Origin: Candidatus Bacteroides intestinavium
GTDB taxonomy: Bacteria; Bacteroidota; Bacteroidia; Bacteroidales; Bacteroidaceae
Assembly: GCA_019118325.1 (NCBI GenBank)
Contig: DWZE01000002.1
Coordinates: forward strand, 1 to 35,386
DNA: 35,386 nucleotides
Direction of reading: 5' to 3'
Shown here piece after piece: positions 11,513-18,664 of this stretch. The notes beneath the pieces are model-generated. The model saw only the letters and a program-made list of their open reading frames with translations. It made no database searches and was not told the DNA's origin. Made by a program: the position numbers and the translations under genes. How positions within the stretch are numbered: the stretch's first letter is position 1; each line of letters begins with the position of its first letter.

Positions 11513-11543
11513 CGAGGGGTTCGTGAGAACTTACTCGTTTTTT
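11513..11543 (+). terminator. Terminator-like hairpin ending the candidate RNA
   Basis: CGAG/CTCG and GTTC/GAAC form two stacked stems around a GTGA loop with a small internal loop, followed by TTTTTT at 11538-11543. The stem is weak (8 bp in two blocks). Confidence 0.4.
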
Positions 11544-11681
11544 GTTGTCCATTCAAGCCAGGCCGACTTGGGGGACTTGGCAGATTTCGGATGGTTACGT
11601 TCAAATGCTTACGACCGTTTAGGCTATTTGCAAAGAATCATTTTAAACTTTGCTACTTTAGGACGATTGGGGATATTCATG

Positions 11682-11734
11682 AAAAAGAAATCCGCTTTGC
11701 CGGGCATTTGCCCGCGAAAGCGGATTTCTTTTTT
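11682..11734. terminator. Strong bidirectional terminator between susG and the etf operon
   Basis: GAAATCCGCTTT and AAAGCGGATTTC are perfect arms (about 11687-11728), with an inner CGGGC/GCCCG stem. A-rich DNA precedes and T6 follows, so it works in both directions. It should end the leftward etf/acyl-CoA dehydrogenase transcript 48 bp after its stop and block rightward transcription. Confidence 0.85.
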
Positions 11735-11781
11735 AAAGGATAAGCCGTCCCTGTGGAAAGAGAGGGACAGCGAAGTTTATT

Positions 11782-13488
11782 TTACTTCCGGTAGCACGCC
11801 TGGTCTTCTTTCTGGAAACCTTGGATGAAGCGGTTGTGCTTCTCTATTTCGGCTTCGGCATAATTCACGTAAACCTTGGCAGACTGGGCGAACAACTCCG
11901 GCGCACGGGTGGCGTCCTGGATGATGAGGTGGCTCATCACGCAGACGGCGGCCATTTCGTAGAGGCGGCGGGCCATCAGGTCGTGCAGTTCCTGGTCGGC
12001 AGCTTCCTTCACCAGGTTGGTGCAGGCCTCGAACTTGTCGGTCATGGCCTTCACACGCTCCAGCAAGGGTTTCATCTCGTCCGAGCAAGCGATTTGTTCA
12101 TAGTCCCGCAGGGTGGCCAGGTAAGCGCCGTTGGTCACATAGCGGATGGCAGCCACGGTCTGCAATTGTGTGGTGCCTTCGTAGATGCTGGTGATACGGG
12201 CATCGCGGTAGATGCGCTGGCAGGCATATTCCAGCATGAAGCCGCTGCCGCCATGCACCTGGATGCAGTCGTAGGCATTCTGGTTGGCATATTCCGAATT
12301 CATGCCTTTGGCCAGCGGAGTGAAGGCATCGGCCAATTTTGCATACTTCTTCTGTTCCTGGCGTTCCTCGGGCGTCAATTTGCGTTCACGTGCAATGTCG
12401 TCCAAGGCTTTGTAGATGTCTACGTAGCGGGCCGTCTGGTAGAGCAGGGCGCGTCCGGCATCCAGTTTTGCCTTGATGGTGCTGAGCATGTCATACACGG
12501 CGGGGAACTCGATGATGGCCTTGCCAAACTGTTTGCGGTCCTTTGCGTAGGCCAGTGCCTCGTTGTAGGCGGCTTGGCTCAGGCCGACACTCTGTGCGGC
12601 AATGCCCAGGCGGGCACCGTTCATCAGAGCCATTACATACTTGATAAGGCCCAGCTTGCGGTCGCCGCAAAGTTCGGCACGGGCGTTCTTGTACACCAGT
12701 TCGCACGTGGGCGAACCATGTATGCCCAGCTTGTTCTCGATGCGGCGCACGTTGACGCCTCCGTCGCGCTTGTCGTAGATGAACATGGACAGGCCGCGTC
12801 CGTCGCGGGTACCTTCTTCGCTACGTGCCAGGACGAGGTGCAGGTCAGCGTCACCGTTGGTGATGAAGCGCTTCACGCCGTTCAGGCGCCAGCAGTTGTT
12901 GGCTTCGTCATAGGTAGCCTTCAGCATCACACTTTGCAGGTCGGAGCCGGCATCGGGTTCGGTCAGGTCCATGGACATGGTTTCACCGGCGCAGATGCGG
13001 GGGATGAAACGGCTGTGCTGATCTTCGTTGCCGAACTCATAGAGTGTTTCGATACAGTCTTGCAGCGACCAGATGTTGCCAAAACCTGCATCGGCCATGG
13101 CCACAATCTCTGCGCACATGGTATAGGGCGTGATGGGGAAGTTCAGTCCACCGAAGCGGCGCGGCATGGTCATGCCGTTCAGTCCGGCTTTCACCATGGC
13201 GTCCAGGTTCTGTTTCGTGCCGCTGGCATATTCCACGCGTCCGTTGGCGCAGTGGGGGCCTTCGGTATCCACGCCTTCGGCATTGGGAGCGATGACCTCG
13301 CCGGTGATTTCGCCGGTAATCTCCAGCACTTTGTCATAAGAGTCCAGTGCGTCGGCGTAGTCCTGCGGGGCATAGTCGTACTCATCCTTGTCTCTGTAGT
13401 TCCGTTCTTTGAGTTCGCAGATGCGTTCCATCATCGGGTTATTCAGATGATAGCGCAACTCGGGATGTTCTGTATAGAAATTAGACAT
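11782..13488 (-). CDS. Acyl-CoA dehydrogenase, long form with C-terminal extension
   Basis: A 568-residue FAD-dependent acyl-CoA dehydrogenase. Visible family features are the substrate/FAD loop MDLTEPDAGSDL near residue 175, a middle beta domain, and a C-terminal helical domain with RKQFGK and QVHGGSGFMLEY. The motif IYEGTTQLQ carries the expected catalytic base at E437. At 568 residues it is well above the 380 of a basic enzyme and fits the group with an additional C-terminal domain (residues about 460-568). It is downstream of etfB and etfA on the same strand, so it most likely passes electrons to that flavoprotein. The acyl chain it uses cannot be read from the sequence. Confidence 0.9.
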   Translation of the reverse strand: MSNFYTEHPELRYHLNNPMMERICELKERNYRDKDEYDYAPQDYADALDSYDKVLEITGEITGEVIAPNAEGVDTEGPHCANGRVEYASGTKQNLDAMVKAGLNGMTMPRRFGGLNFPITPYTMCAEIVAMADAGFGNIWSLQDCIETLYEFGNEDQHSRFIPRICAGETMSMDLTEPDAGSDLQSVMLKATYDEANNCWRLNGVKRFITNGDADLHLVLARSEEGTRDGRGLSMFIYDKRDGGVNVRRIENKLGIHGSPTCELVYKNARAELCGDRKLGLIKYVMALMNGARLGIAAQSVGLSQAAYNEALAYAKDRKQFGKAIIEFPAVYDMLSTIKAKLDAGRALLYQTARYVDIYKALDDIARERKLTPEERQEQKKYAKLADAFTPLAKGMNSEYANQNAYDCIQVHGGSGFMLEYACQRIYRDARITSIYEGTTQLQTVAAIRYVTNGAYLATLRDYEQIACSDEMKPLLERVKAMTDKFEACTNLVKEAADQELHDLMARRLYEMAAVCVMSHLIIQDATRAPELFAQSAKVYVNYAEAEIEKHNRFIQGFQKEDQACYRK

Positions 13489-13505
13489 AACTGTTTTTTT
13501 GTTTT

Positions 13506-14004
13506 TTAGGAGTTATAGGGAGTTAGAAGGAGTTATAGGGAGTTATAGGCCAAATGTTTTCGCCTTTCCCTATAGTTTCTCAATCATTCCATTTCCTTTC
13601 TATAATGCCTTTGCAATAGGCATTGAGCAGGTAACTGACCTCGTCTATTCTCCTGTTTAAGTTTAAATAATCATTCTCTGTAATGTAAGTAAGATCTTTA
13701 GAAAGAAGTATATAGTATCTGCATTCTTCTAAACTGCCTTGTGCGATATTCAAGAAGCGAAGTTTGTCTGCGTTGCTTATTTTTTTGTATCCTTCAGCTA
13801 TGTTGGCAGGAATGGAGACGGCTGCCCGTTGAAACTGGGAACACAGTCCAAAGCGTTCGTGTAGAGGAAAGCCACTGGTTACCTTGTATATAGCTAGGAC
13901 AAATTCATGCGATTTTTTCCATGCTAATATATCTTTAAAGTTGTATGTCATAACTATTGGCCTATAACTCCTTCTAACTCCCTATAACTCCTTCTAACTC
14001 CTAA
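13506..14004 (-). mobile_element. 499-bp inverted-repeat-bounded element carrying a four-helix-bundle gene
   Basis: The left arm 13506-13553 and right arm 13957-14004 are inverted copies, 48 bp each with about 42 matches. Each arm is TTAG, four decamers and CCAA. The decamers are of two types, GAGTTATAGG and GAGTTAGAAG, and the order of types differs between arms. The single gene inside (13580-13951) fills the space between the arms. The element sits between etfA and the dehydrogenase, which are otherwise an operon, and points in the operon's direction. No transposase and no clear target duplication is seen, so mobility is inferred. Confidence 0.6.
13580..13951 (-). CDS. Four-helix-bundle protein (23S rRNA intervening-sequence / Avd-like family)
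   Basis: A 123-residue protein. The opening YNFKDILAWKKSHEFVLAIY, the central FGLCSQFQRAAVSIPANIAEG and the closing helices are characteristic of the S23/four-helix-bundle family (TIGR02436). Relatives are encoded within intervening sequences of 23S rRNA genes, and the accessory protein Avd of diversity-generating retroelements has the same fold; they tend to be basic and to bind nucleic acid. No reverse transcriptase or variable-repeat gene is nearby. Its base composition is more AT-rich than the flanking etf genes, suggesting transfer. Cellular role unknown. Confidence 0.85.
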   Translation of the reverse strand: MTYNFKDILAWKKSHEFVLAIYKVTSGFPLHERFGLCSQFQRAAVSIPANIAEGYKKISNADKLRFLNIAQGSLEECRYYILLSKDLTYITENDYLNLNRRIDEVSYLLNAYCKGIIERKWND

Positions 14005-14011
14005 TCAAAAC

Positions 14012-15031
14012 TTACTTACTATGTGCCTTATAATACTTAATCATCTTCGGAATCACCTCTTCCACCGTACCATTGATGACATAATCCGCTATCGTGTTGA
14101 TCGGGGCGTTCTCATCGTTGTTGATGGAGATGATGATGCCGCTCTCCTGCATGCCGGCGATGTGCTGGATTTGTCCGCTGATGCCGCAGGCGATGTAGAG
14201 TTTGGGGCGAACCGTCACACCGGTCTGGCCAATCTGACGGTCGTGGTCAGCAAAGCCGGCATCCACGGCAGCACGGCTGGCACCTACCTCGGCGTGCAGC
14301 TCCTTGGCCAGTTCGAACAGCATGTCGAAGCCTTCTTTCGAGCCCATGCCATAGCCGCCGGCTACGATGATGGGCGCTCCTTTCAGGTTGTGTTTGGCCT
14401 TCTCCACGTGGCGGTCGATGACCTTCACTACATAGTCCGTCTCGTGTACATACTTGGCCACGTCGTGGTTGACAACCTCGCCCTGGTAGTTCTCGTCCAG
14501 GATTTCTTTCTTCATCACGCCTTCGCGGACGGTGGCCATCTGCGGACGGTGTTCGGGGTTGACGATGGTGGCTACGATGTTGCCGCCGAAAGCCGGGCGG
14601 ATCTGGTAGAGCAGGTTCTCATACGTCTTGCCCTCTTTCTTGTCCTCGTGGTTGCCGATTTCCAAGGCGGTGCAGTCGGCGGTCAGTCCGCTGGTCAGGG
14701 ACGACGATACGCGGGGACCCAGGTCGCGGCCGATGACCGTGGCGCCCATCAGGCAGATTTGCGGCTTCTCTTCCTTGAACAGGTTGATGAGGATGGACGA
14801 GTGAGGCAGGGAGGTGTAGGGAAACAGGCCCGGTGCGTCAAACACGTGCAGCTTGTCCACACCGTAGGGCATCACTTGCTTTTCGATGCCGGTCAGGCCT
14901 GAGCCTGCGGCGATGGCTTCCAGTTGGCAGCCCAGTTGGTTGGCCAGCTTGCGGCCCTTGGTCAGCAATTCCAGGCTGACGTCGGCAACGGTCGTGCCTT
15001 CTATTTCGAGATATACGAATACGTTGTTCAT
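14012..15031 (-). CDS. etfA: Electron transfer flavoprotein, alpha subunit
   Basis: A 339-residue ETF alpha subunit. It has the N-terminal alpha/beta domain and the C-terminal FAD-binding domain, with GGYGMGSKEGFDMLFELA, the GQTGVTVRPKLYIACGISG stretch and IISINND near the end, all typical of EtfA. With EtfB it forms a heterodimer that transfers electrons between acyl-CoA dehydrogenases and other redox partners. It follows etfB and precedes an acyl-CoA dehydrogenase. Whether the complex is electron-bifurcating cannot be decided from sequence reading alone. Confidence 0.95.
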   Translation of the reverse strand: MNNVFVYLEIEGTTVADVSLELLTKGRKLANQLGCQLEAIAAGSGLTGIEKQVMPYGVDKLHVFDAPGLFPYTSLPHSSILINLFKEEKPQICLMGATVIGRDLGPRVSSSLTSGLTADCTALEIGNHEDKKEGKTYENLLYQIRPAFGGNIVATIVNPEHRPQMATVREGVMKKEILDENYQGEVVNHDVAKYVHETDYVVKVIDRHVEKAKHNLKGAPIIVAGGYGMGSKEGFDMLFELAKELHAEVGASRAAVDAGFADHDRQIGQTGVTVRPKLYIACGISGQIQHIAGMQESGIIISINNDENAPINTIADYVINGTVEEVIPKMIKYYKAHSK

Positions 15032-15056
15032 TTTCTTTCTATATTTATTGTTATTA

Positions 15057-15226
15057 GAGTGAGTTAGAAGTAGTTAGAGCGAGTTGGAAGCCGATAGTTC
15101 ATCCGGCGGGAGGTGAGCGAAAAAGTATCGGCCTAAAAAAGTATCGGCCTTTAACTCCTTGAGCGAAGCGATAACTCCTTCTAACTTCTTTCAACTCCCT
15201 TAACTTCTATAACTTCTCTAACTCCT
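15057..15226. repeat. Degenerate inverted-repeat remnant between etfB and etfA
   Basis: The left arm (15057-15096) is made of GAGTTAGAAG-like decamers ending in CCGATA. The right arm (about 15142-15226) starts with TATCGG and continues with AACTCCTTCT-like decamers in the opposite sense. A short direct repeat of AAAAGTATCGGCCT lies between. The decamers match those bounding the element at 13506-14004, but there is no gene inside, so this looks like a decayed or gene-less relative. Confidence 0.55.
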
Positions 15227-15227
15227 T

Positions 15228-16121
15228 TTACCCAATCGTATGGTTTTCTAAGAGTTCTACAATCAGCCCTTCCACATCCTGGTCACTGCCGGTCAGCGTC
15301 TTGCTTTCCTTGGCCTGGAACGAGATGTTCTGGATGGTCTTCACCTTCGTGGGTGAACCGCTGAGTCCGCACTGGGCCAGGTCGGCGTTTACGTCAGCTG
15401 TGCTCCATTCCACGATGTTCAGGTAGGGGCGCTGGTCGTATTGCTCGGCGTAGGGCAGGGCGGCGCCATCCTTGGTCAGGGCTGCTTTTTCCTGTACGCC
15501 CAAGGCACGTTTGTACTTTTGCACCAGTTTGGCATTGCGGGGGCGGCAGGGAGCAGCACTGCCGTTGACGGTGATGACCAGGGGCAGGGGAGCTTCTACT
15601 GTCTCCACGCCGCCGTCGATGTGGCGTTTGATCGTCACTTTCTTGCCGGCTTCGTCTACGTTCAGGATTTCTTCGGCGTAGGTCACTTGGGCCAATCCCA
15701 GTTTTTCGGCCACTTGCGGACCCACCTGTGCCGTGTCTCCGTCAATGGCCTGGCGGCCGCCGATGATGATGTCATACTCGCCAATCTTCCGGATAGCCGT
15801 GGCCAGTGCATAACTGGTGGCCAGTGTGTCGGCACCGGCAAAGGCACGGTCGGTCAGCAGGTAGCCGCCATCGGCACCGCGGTACAGTCCTTCACGAATG
15901 ATTTCGGCTGCGCGTCCCGGTCCCATGGTCAGCATGGTTACCGTCGAGCCCGGATGGGTCTCCTTCAACCGCAGGGCCTGCTCCAAGGCATTAAGGTCTT
16001 CGGGGTTGAAGATGGCGGGGAGTGCCGCACGGTTGATGGTGCCGTCGGCTTTCATGGCGTCCTTCCCGACATTGCGTGTGTCGGGCACTTGTTTCGCCAA
16101 TACTACGATTTTCAAACTCAT
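15228..16121 (-). CDS. etfB: Electron transfer flavoprotein, beta subunit
   Basis: A 297-residue ETF beta subunit. It opens with LKIVVLAKQVPD and contains NPEDLNALEQALRLKE, the GADTLATSYALA stretch and IIGGRQAIDGDTAQVGPQ, the nucleotide-binding pattern of EtfB. It is the first gene of the leftward etfB-etfA-(four-helix protein)-acyl-CoA dehydrogenase operon and is preceded by a long leader of about 225 nt from the promoter at 16355-16362. Confidence 0.95.
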   Translation of the reverse strand: MSLKIVVLAKQVPDTRNVGKDAMKADGTINRAALPAIFNPEDLNALEQALRLKETHPGSTVTMLTMGPGRAAEIIREGLYRGADGGYLLTDRAFAGADTLATSYALATAIRKIGEYDIIIGGRQAIDGDTAQVGPQVAEKLGLAQVTYAEEILNVDEAGKKVTIKRHIDGGVETVEAPLPLVITVNGSAAPCRPRNAKLVQKYKRALGVQEKAALTKDGAALPYAEQYDQRPYLNIVEWSTADVNADLAQCGLSGSPTKVKTIQNISFQAKESKTLTGSDQDVEGLIVELLENHTIG

Positions 16122-16352
16122 GTTGTTACTTTTATTATTTAGTATTAAGTAATTGCTCTTATGTGTTTAATCCTTCAGTTTTTGAGTTCGTAAGTTATTG
16201 TTTCCTGTCAACCTGAAAACTAACTAACTTGCCAACTGATAACCTCGTCTACATAAGCAGGTAAGTTCTATTAGACTGTCAAAAACGGAATCACTACGCA
16301 CTCAGCAGGTTTAGATAGTGAAATACTTTCCGTGTAATCTCTTACCTGAGCG

Positions 16353-16409
16353 CGCAAATTTATGGAAAATCTATGGAAAAACCGCCGAATTTCGGCAGAT
16401 TAACGCAAT
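16353..16409 (-). promoter_or_regulatory. etfB promoter, left arm of a 57-bp inverted duplication
   Basis: On the minus strand TAAATTTG (plus-strand CAAATTTA, 16355-16362) is a -7 element facing etfB. The 57 bp here match 16773-16829 in inverted orientation at 48 positions without gaps, including the -7 box and the 13-bp block AGATTAACGCAAT at 16397-16409. Confidence 0.6.
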
Positions 16410-16558
16410 CGCAGATTAAACTCACCAACTCAGCAATGCAACTGAACTGCACCACCATTCCGTTGATTGTAATTTCATGATGGGGACAATTCTGTTCTTT
16501 TCCTTGCTGCCGTTCGCATAGAACAGCACGCGAAATGTGCTCCTTGTCATACTTGTTC

Positions 16559-16574
16559 TTTTTTTTTGGGGGGG
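16559..16574 (+). repeat. Homopolymer tract T9-G7
   Basis: Nine T followed by seven G lie in the middle of the 16122-16859 intergenic region. Such tracts slip readily in replication. It is about 200 bp from the etfB promoter and about 260 bp from the other promoter, so a switching role is speculative. I see no credible gene in this gap. Confidence 0.6.
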
Positions 16575-16772
16575 CAAAACTATAAATCAACGATAAACCT
16601 TGACAAGCAAACCTGCGCAGAACGCAGCAAATAAAACGGAGACTGTTAAATCTGCATTTCTGACGGATAACGAATAGGAAACCGCTCTCCTGCCGCAATC
16701 CGCTTTGAAACGCTTTTCATCTCTCTACCCAACTTCCGAGATTTTCTTCTAACTGATTAATCCACAGATTAT

Positions 16773-16829
16773 ATTGCGTTAATCTACTGAAATCCTTCGG
16801 TTATTCCACAGATTTTCCGTAAGTTTGCG
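16773..16829 (+). promoter_or_regulatory. Promoter of the TlpA-like gene, right arm of the 57-bp inverted duplication
   Basis: TAAGTTTG at 16820-16827 is the -7 box, and transcription would start about 26 nt before the ATG at 16860. The segment is the inverted copy of the etfB promoter region at 16353-16409, so the two outward promoters may answer to the same factor. Confidence 0.65.
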
Positions 16830-16859
16830 ACCGCTAACTTAATAAATAACGAAACTGCA

Positions 16860-17948
16860 ATGAAAAAGTTTACTTATGCACTTGCTTCAGCTGCATTGCT
16901 CGCTGCATGTAGCGGAAATCCGGGTTACACCGTGACCGGTACCATAGACGGTGCCCCCGATGGAACCGTGGTTTATCTCCAACGACAAGAAGGACGCCAA
17001 TCCGTCAAGGTAGATTCGGCCATTGTCCAGAACGGCCAGTTCACCCTCGAAGGACGCCAAGACACGGCCCAAGTCCGCGCCCTGACGTGCCAAGTCGGCG
17101 ACGACGCGCTCGGCATAGATTTCTTCCTGGAAAATGGAGCCATCACCGTACAACTCTCCGCCGATACCCGCAGCGTCACCGGTACCCCGAATAACGATGC
17201 CTACCAGCTCATCCGCCAGCAGCTCAACGACCTGAACAAGCAACTCTCTGCCATCTACGAATCCTTGGAAGACTCCACCCTGACAGACGAACAACGCGAA
17301 CTCAAGGAGAAAGACACCGAGGCCATTTACGACAAGATGACGGAAACCATGAACGCCGGCATAGCCCAGAACGCCACCAATGCGGTGGGTGTCTACCTGC
17401 TGAAACAGAACTACTACAACATGAGCGTAGAGCAGTTGGAACCCATCGTAACAAAAATCCCTGCCGAACTGACGGACGAAGCCATCGTCCGCATTAAGGA
17501 AAAGGTGGAAAAACTGAAAATAACGGCAGTCGGCCAGAAGTTTGTAGACTTCGAGATGCAGACACCCGATGGCAAGACGGTAAAACTGTCCGACTACGTA
17601 GGCAAAGGAAAGGTCGTTTTGGTAGACTTTTGGGCCAGCTGGTGCGGTCCATGCCGTCAGGAAATGCCCAACCTGGTAGAAGCCTACAAGAAGTACCGGA
17701 ACAAGAATTTCGAAATCGTGGGCGTATCGCTGGACCGCGATGCCGAAGCTTGGAAAAAAGGTATCGAGAAACTGAATATCACCTGGCCGCAAATGTCCGA
17801 CCTGAAGTATTGGGACAGCGAAGGCGCCAACCTCTATGCTGTGAGCAGCATCCCCCACACGGTGCTGATTGACGGCAATGGTGTCATCCTAGCACGCGGC
17901 CTGCATGGCGACGAATTGCAGGAGAAGCTGGTTGAAATCCTGAAATAA
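16860..17948 (+). CDS. TlpA/ResA-like thiol-disulfide lipoprotein with N-terminal DUF4369-type domain
   Basis: A 362-residue periplasm-facing lipoprotein. The signal peptide ends in a lipobox LAAC near residue 17. A beta-rich domain of the DUF4369 type follows (about 22-110, YTVTGTIDGAPDGTVVYLQ), then a helical linker with many charged residues, then an AhpC-TSA/thioredoxin domain (about 225-362) carrying WCGPC with the redox cysteines C262 and C265. The cis-proline region SSIPHTVLID is present. Such Bacteroides proteins reduce or rearrange disulfides in exported proteins; the partner is unknown. Single-gene unit with its own promoter and terminator. Confidence 0.9.
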   Translation: MKKFTYALASAALLAACSGNPGYTVTGTIDGAPDGTVVYLQRQEGRQSVKVDSAIVQNGQFTLEGRQDTAQVRALTCQVGDDALGIDFFLENGAITVQLSADTRSVTGTPNNDAYQLIRQQLNDLNKQLSAIYESLEDSTLTDEQRELKEKDTEAIYDKMTETMNAGIAQNATNAVGVYLLKQNYYNMSVEQLEPIVTKIPAELTDEAIVRIKEKVEKLKITAVGQKFVDFEMQTPDGKTVKLSDYVGKGKVVLVDFWASWCGPCRQEMPNLVEAYKKYRNKNFEIVGVSLDRDAEAWKKGIEKLNITWPQMSDLKYWDSEGANLYAVSSIPHTVLIDGNGVILARGLHGDELQEKLVEILK

Positions 17949-17997
17949 GCCGGAAAGCTCCGAAACGATATCTCACTTCCCCGAAGAGGTAGAAAAC

Positions 17998-18048
17998 TGA
18001 AAAGAGAGGATATGTCCCCCTTATGCGGACACTCCTCTCTTTTTCTTA
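17998..18048. terminator. Bidirectional terminator after the TlpA-like gene
   Basis: AAAAGAGAGGA and TCCTCTCTTTT are perfect arms, with an inner GTCC/GGAC pairing, followed by further T residues. It serves the rightward gene and, from the other side, the leftward small genes ending at 18063. Confidence 0.85.
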
Positions 18049-18062
18049 TTCCATCCGTCCGG

Positions 18063-18254
18063 CTATTTCGGCAGACGATGATCCACGTACAATTTCAGTC
18101 CGAATACCGAACCAGCGAACATCAGAGTCTGGGCAAAGTAATTGAGCACCGAACCCGCAATCTCACCGCCTGGTGGCCGGAAGAAACTGATAAAGGCTAA
18201 CACAATCCCTGTGGCCAGGGTGACGAGGGCCGTTACAACTTGAACGTTCTTCAT
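18063..18254 (-). CDS. Small membrane protein of unknown function
   Basis: A 63-residue protein with two predicted hydrophobic segments (about 6-25 and 33-55) separated by a short RPPGGE turn, and a positively charged end. I do not recognise a named family. It starts 22 nt after the gene ending in GNEGSFG, so the two are probably co-transcribed. Small two-segment membrane proteins beside HU-like genes are common in Bacteroides genomes, but a specific role, for example holin-like, cannot be supported here. Confidence 0.65.
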   Translation of the reverse strand: MKNVQVVTALVTLATGIVLAFISFFRPPGGEIAGSVLNYFAQTLMFAGSVFGLKLYVDHRLPK

Positions 18255-18276
18255 AAGCCACAGTTTCTAAGCGTGC

Positions 18277-18519
18277 TTATCCAAAGGAACCTTCGTTGCC
18301 TTCCTCATCCTCATTTCCGGTGCCTGTACCGATACCCGAATTTTCGCAGGCATACTCTATCAACTGTTCTGACGATATCGTCGAATAACGCATAGCAAGG
18401 GTGATGTACTTGCTCTCATCTGCGAATGCAATCCGCTGTAAACAATTAATGGCCCTGTTACAATCATTTTTAGGGAAGAAAGAACCTATTTCTGAAATAA
18501 TATGTTTATCTTTGACCAT
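18277..18519 (-). CDS. Small protein of unknown function with GNEGSFG tail
   Basis: An 80-residue protein: a mixed N-terminal part (residues 1-60) followed by an acidic glycine-rich tail ending in EDEEGNEGSFG. The same last seven residues end the HU-like protein encoded at 29240. Codons of the shared heptapeptide differ at three synonymous positions, so the peptide rather than the DNA seems conserved. The body has no HU-type beta arm, and I recognise no domain. It is upstream of the small membrane protein gene on the same strand. Confidence 0.6.
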   Translation of the reverse strand: MVKDKHIISEIGSFFPKNDCNRAINCLQRIAFADESKYITLAMRYSTISSEQLIEYACENSGIGTGTGNEDEEGNEGSFG

Positions 18520-18664
18520 AGCTTTTAGAATTGAGTCCTTTTTGAGGGCACTTAAAGATACTCATTTTCTGTGAAATACAGAACTAAATGCTACATTTTT
18601 ACTTGCGAAACTTGAATTACTTACTATAAAACAACTATCAATATTAACTTAATATCTTACACAC

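Larger units (their letters stand above)
11325..11543 (+). ncRNA. Candidate small RNA, about 220 nt
   Basis: The region lies between a good promoter (11288-11318) and a terminator-like hairpin with T6 (11513-11543). It is AT-rich, has no reading frame with coding character and includes the degenerate AGGTAA array. The only open frame nearby (a GTG at 11523) runs through two hairpins into the opposite-strand dehydrogenase and looks spurious. No known RNA family is recognised; this is a prediction from promoter and terminator placement only. Confidence 0.35.

Noticed and set aside
11523-11828. Open frame of 101 codons between susG and the dehydrogenase
   Set aside because: Starts at a GTG inside a hairpin, runs through the bidirectional terminator and overlaps the opposite-strand dehydrogenase; composition is not coding-like.
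16360-16698. Open frame of 112 codons on the minus strand upstream of etfB
   Set aside because: It reads through the T9-G7 tract and the promoter arm and has no family pattern.
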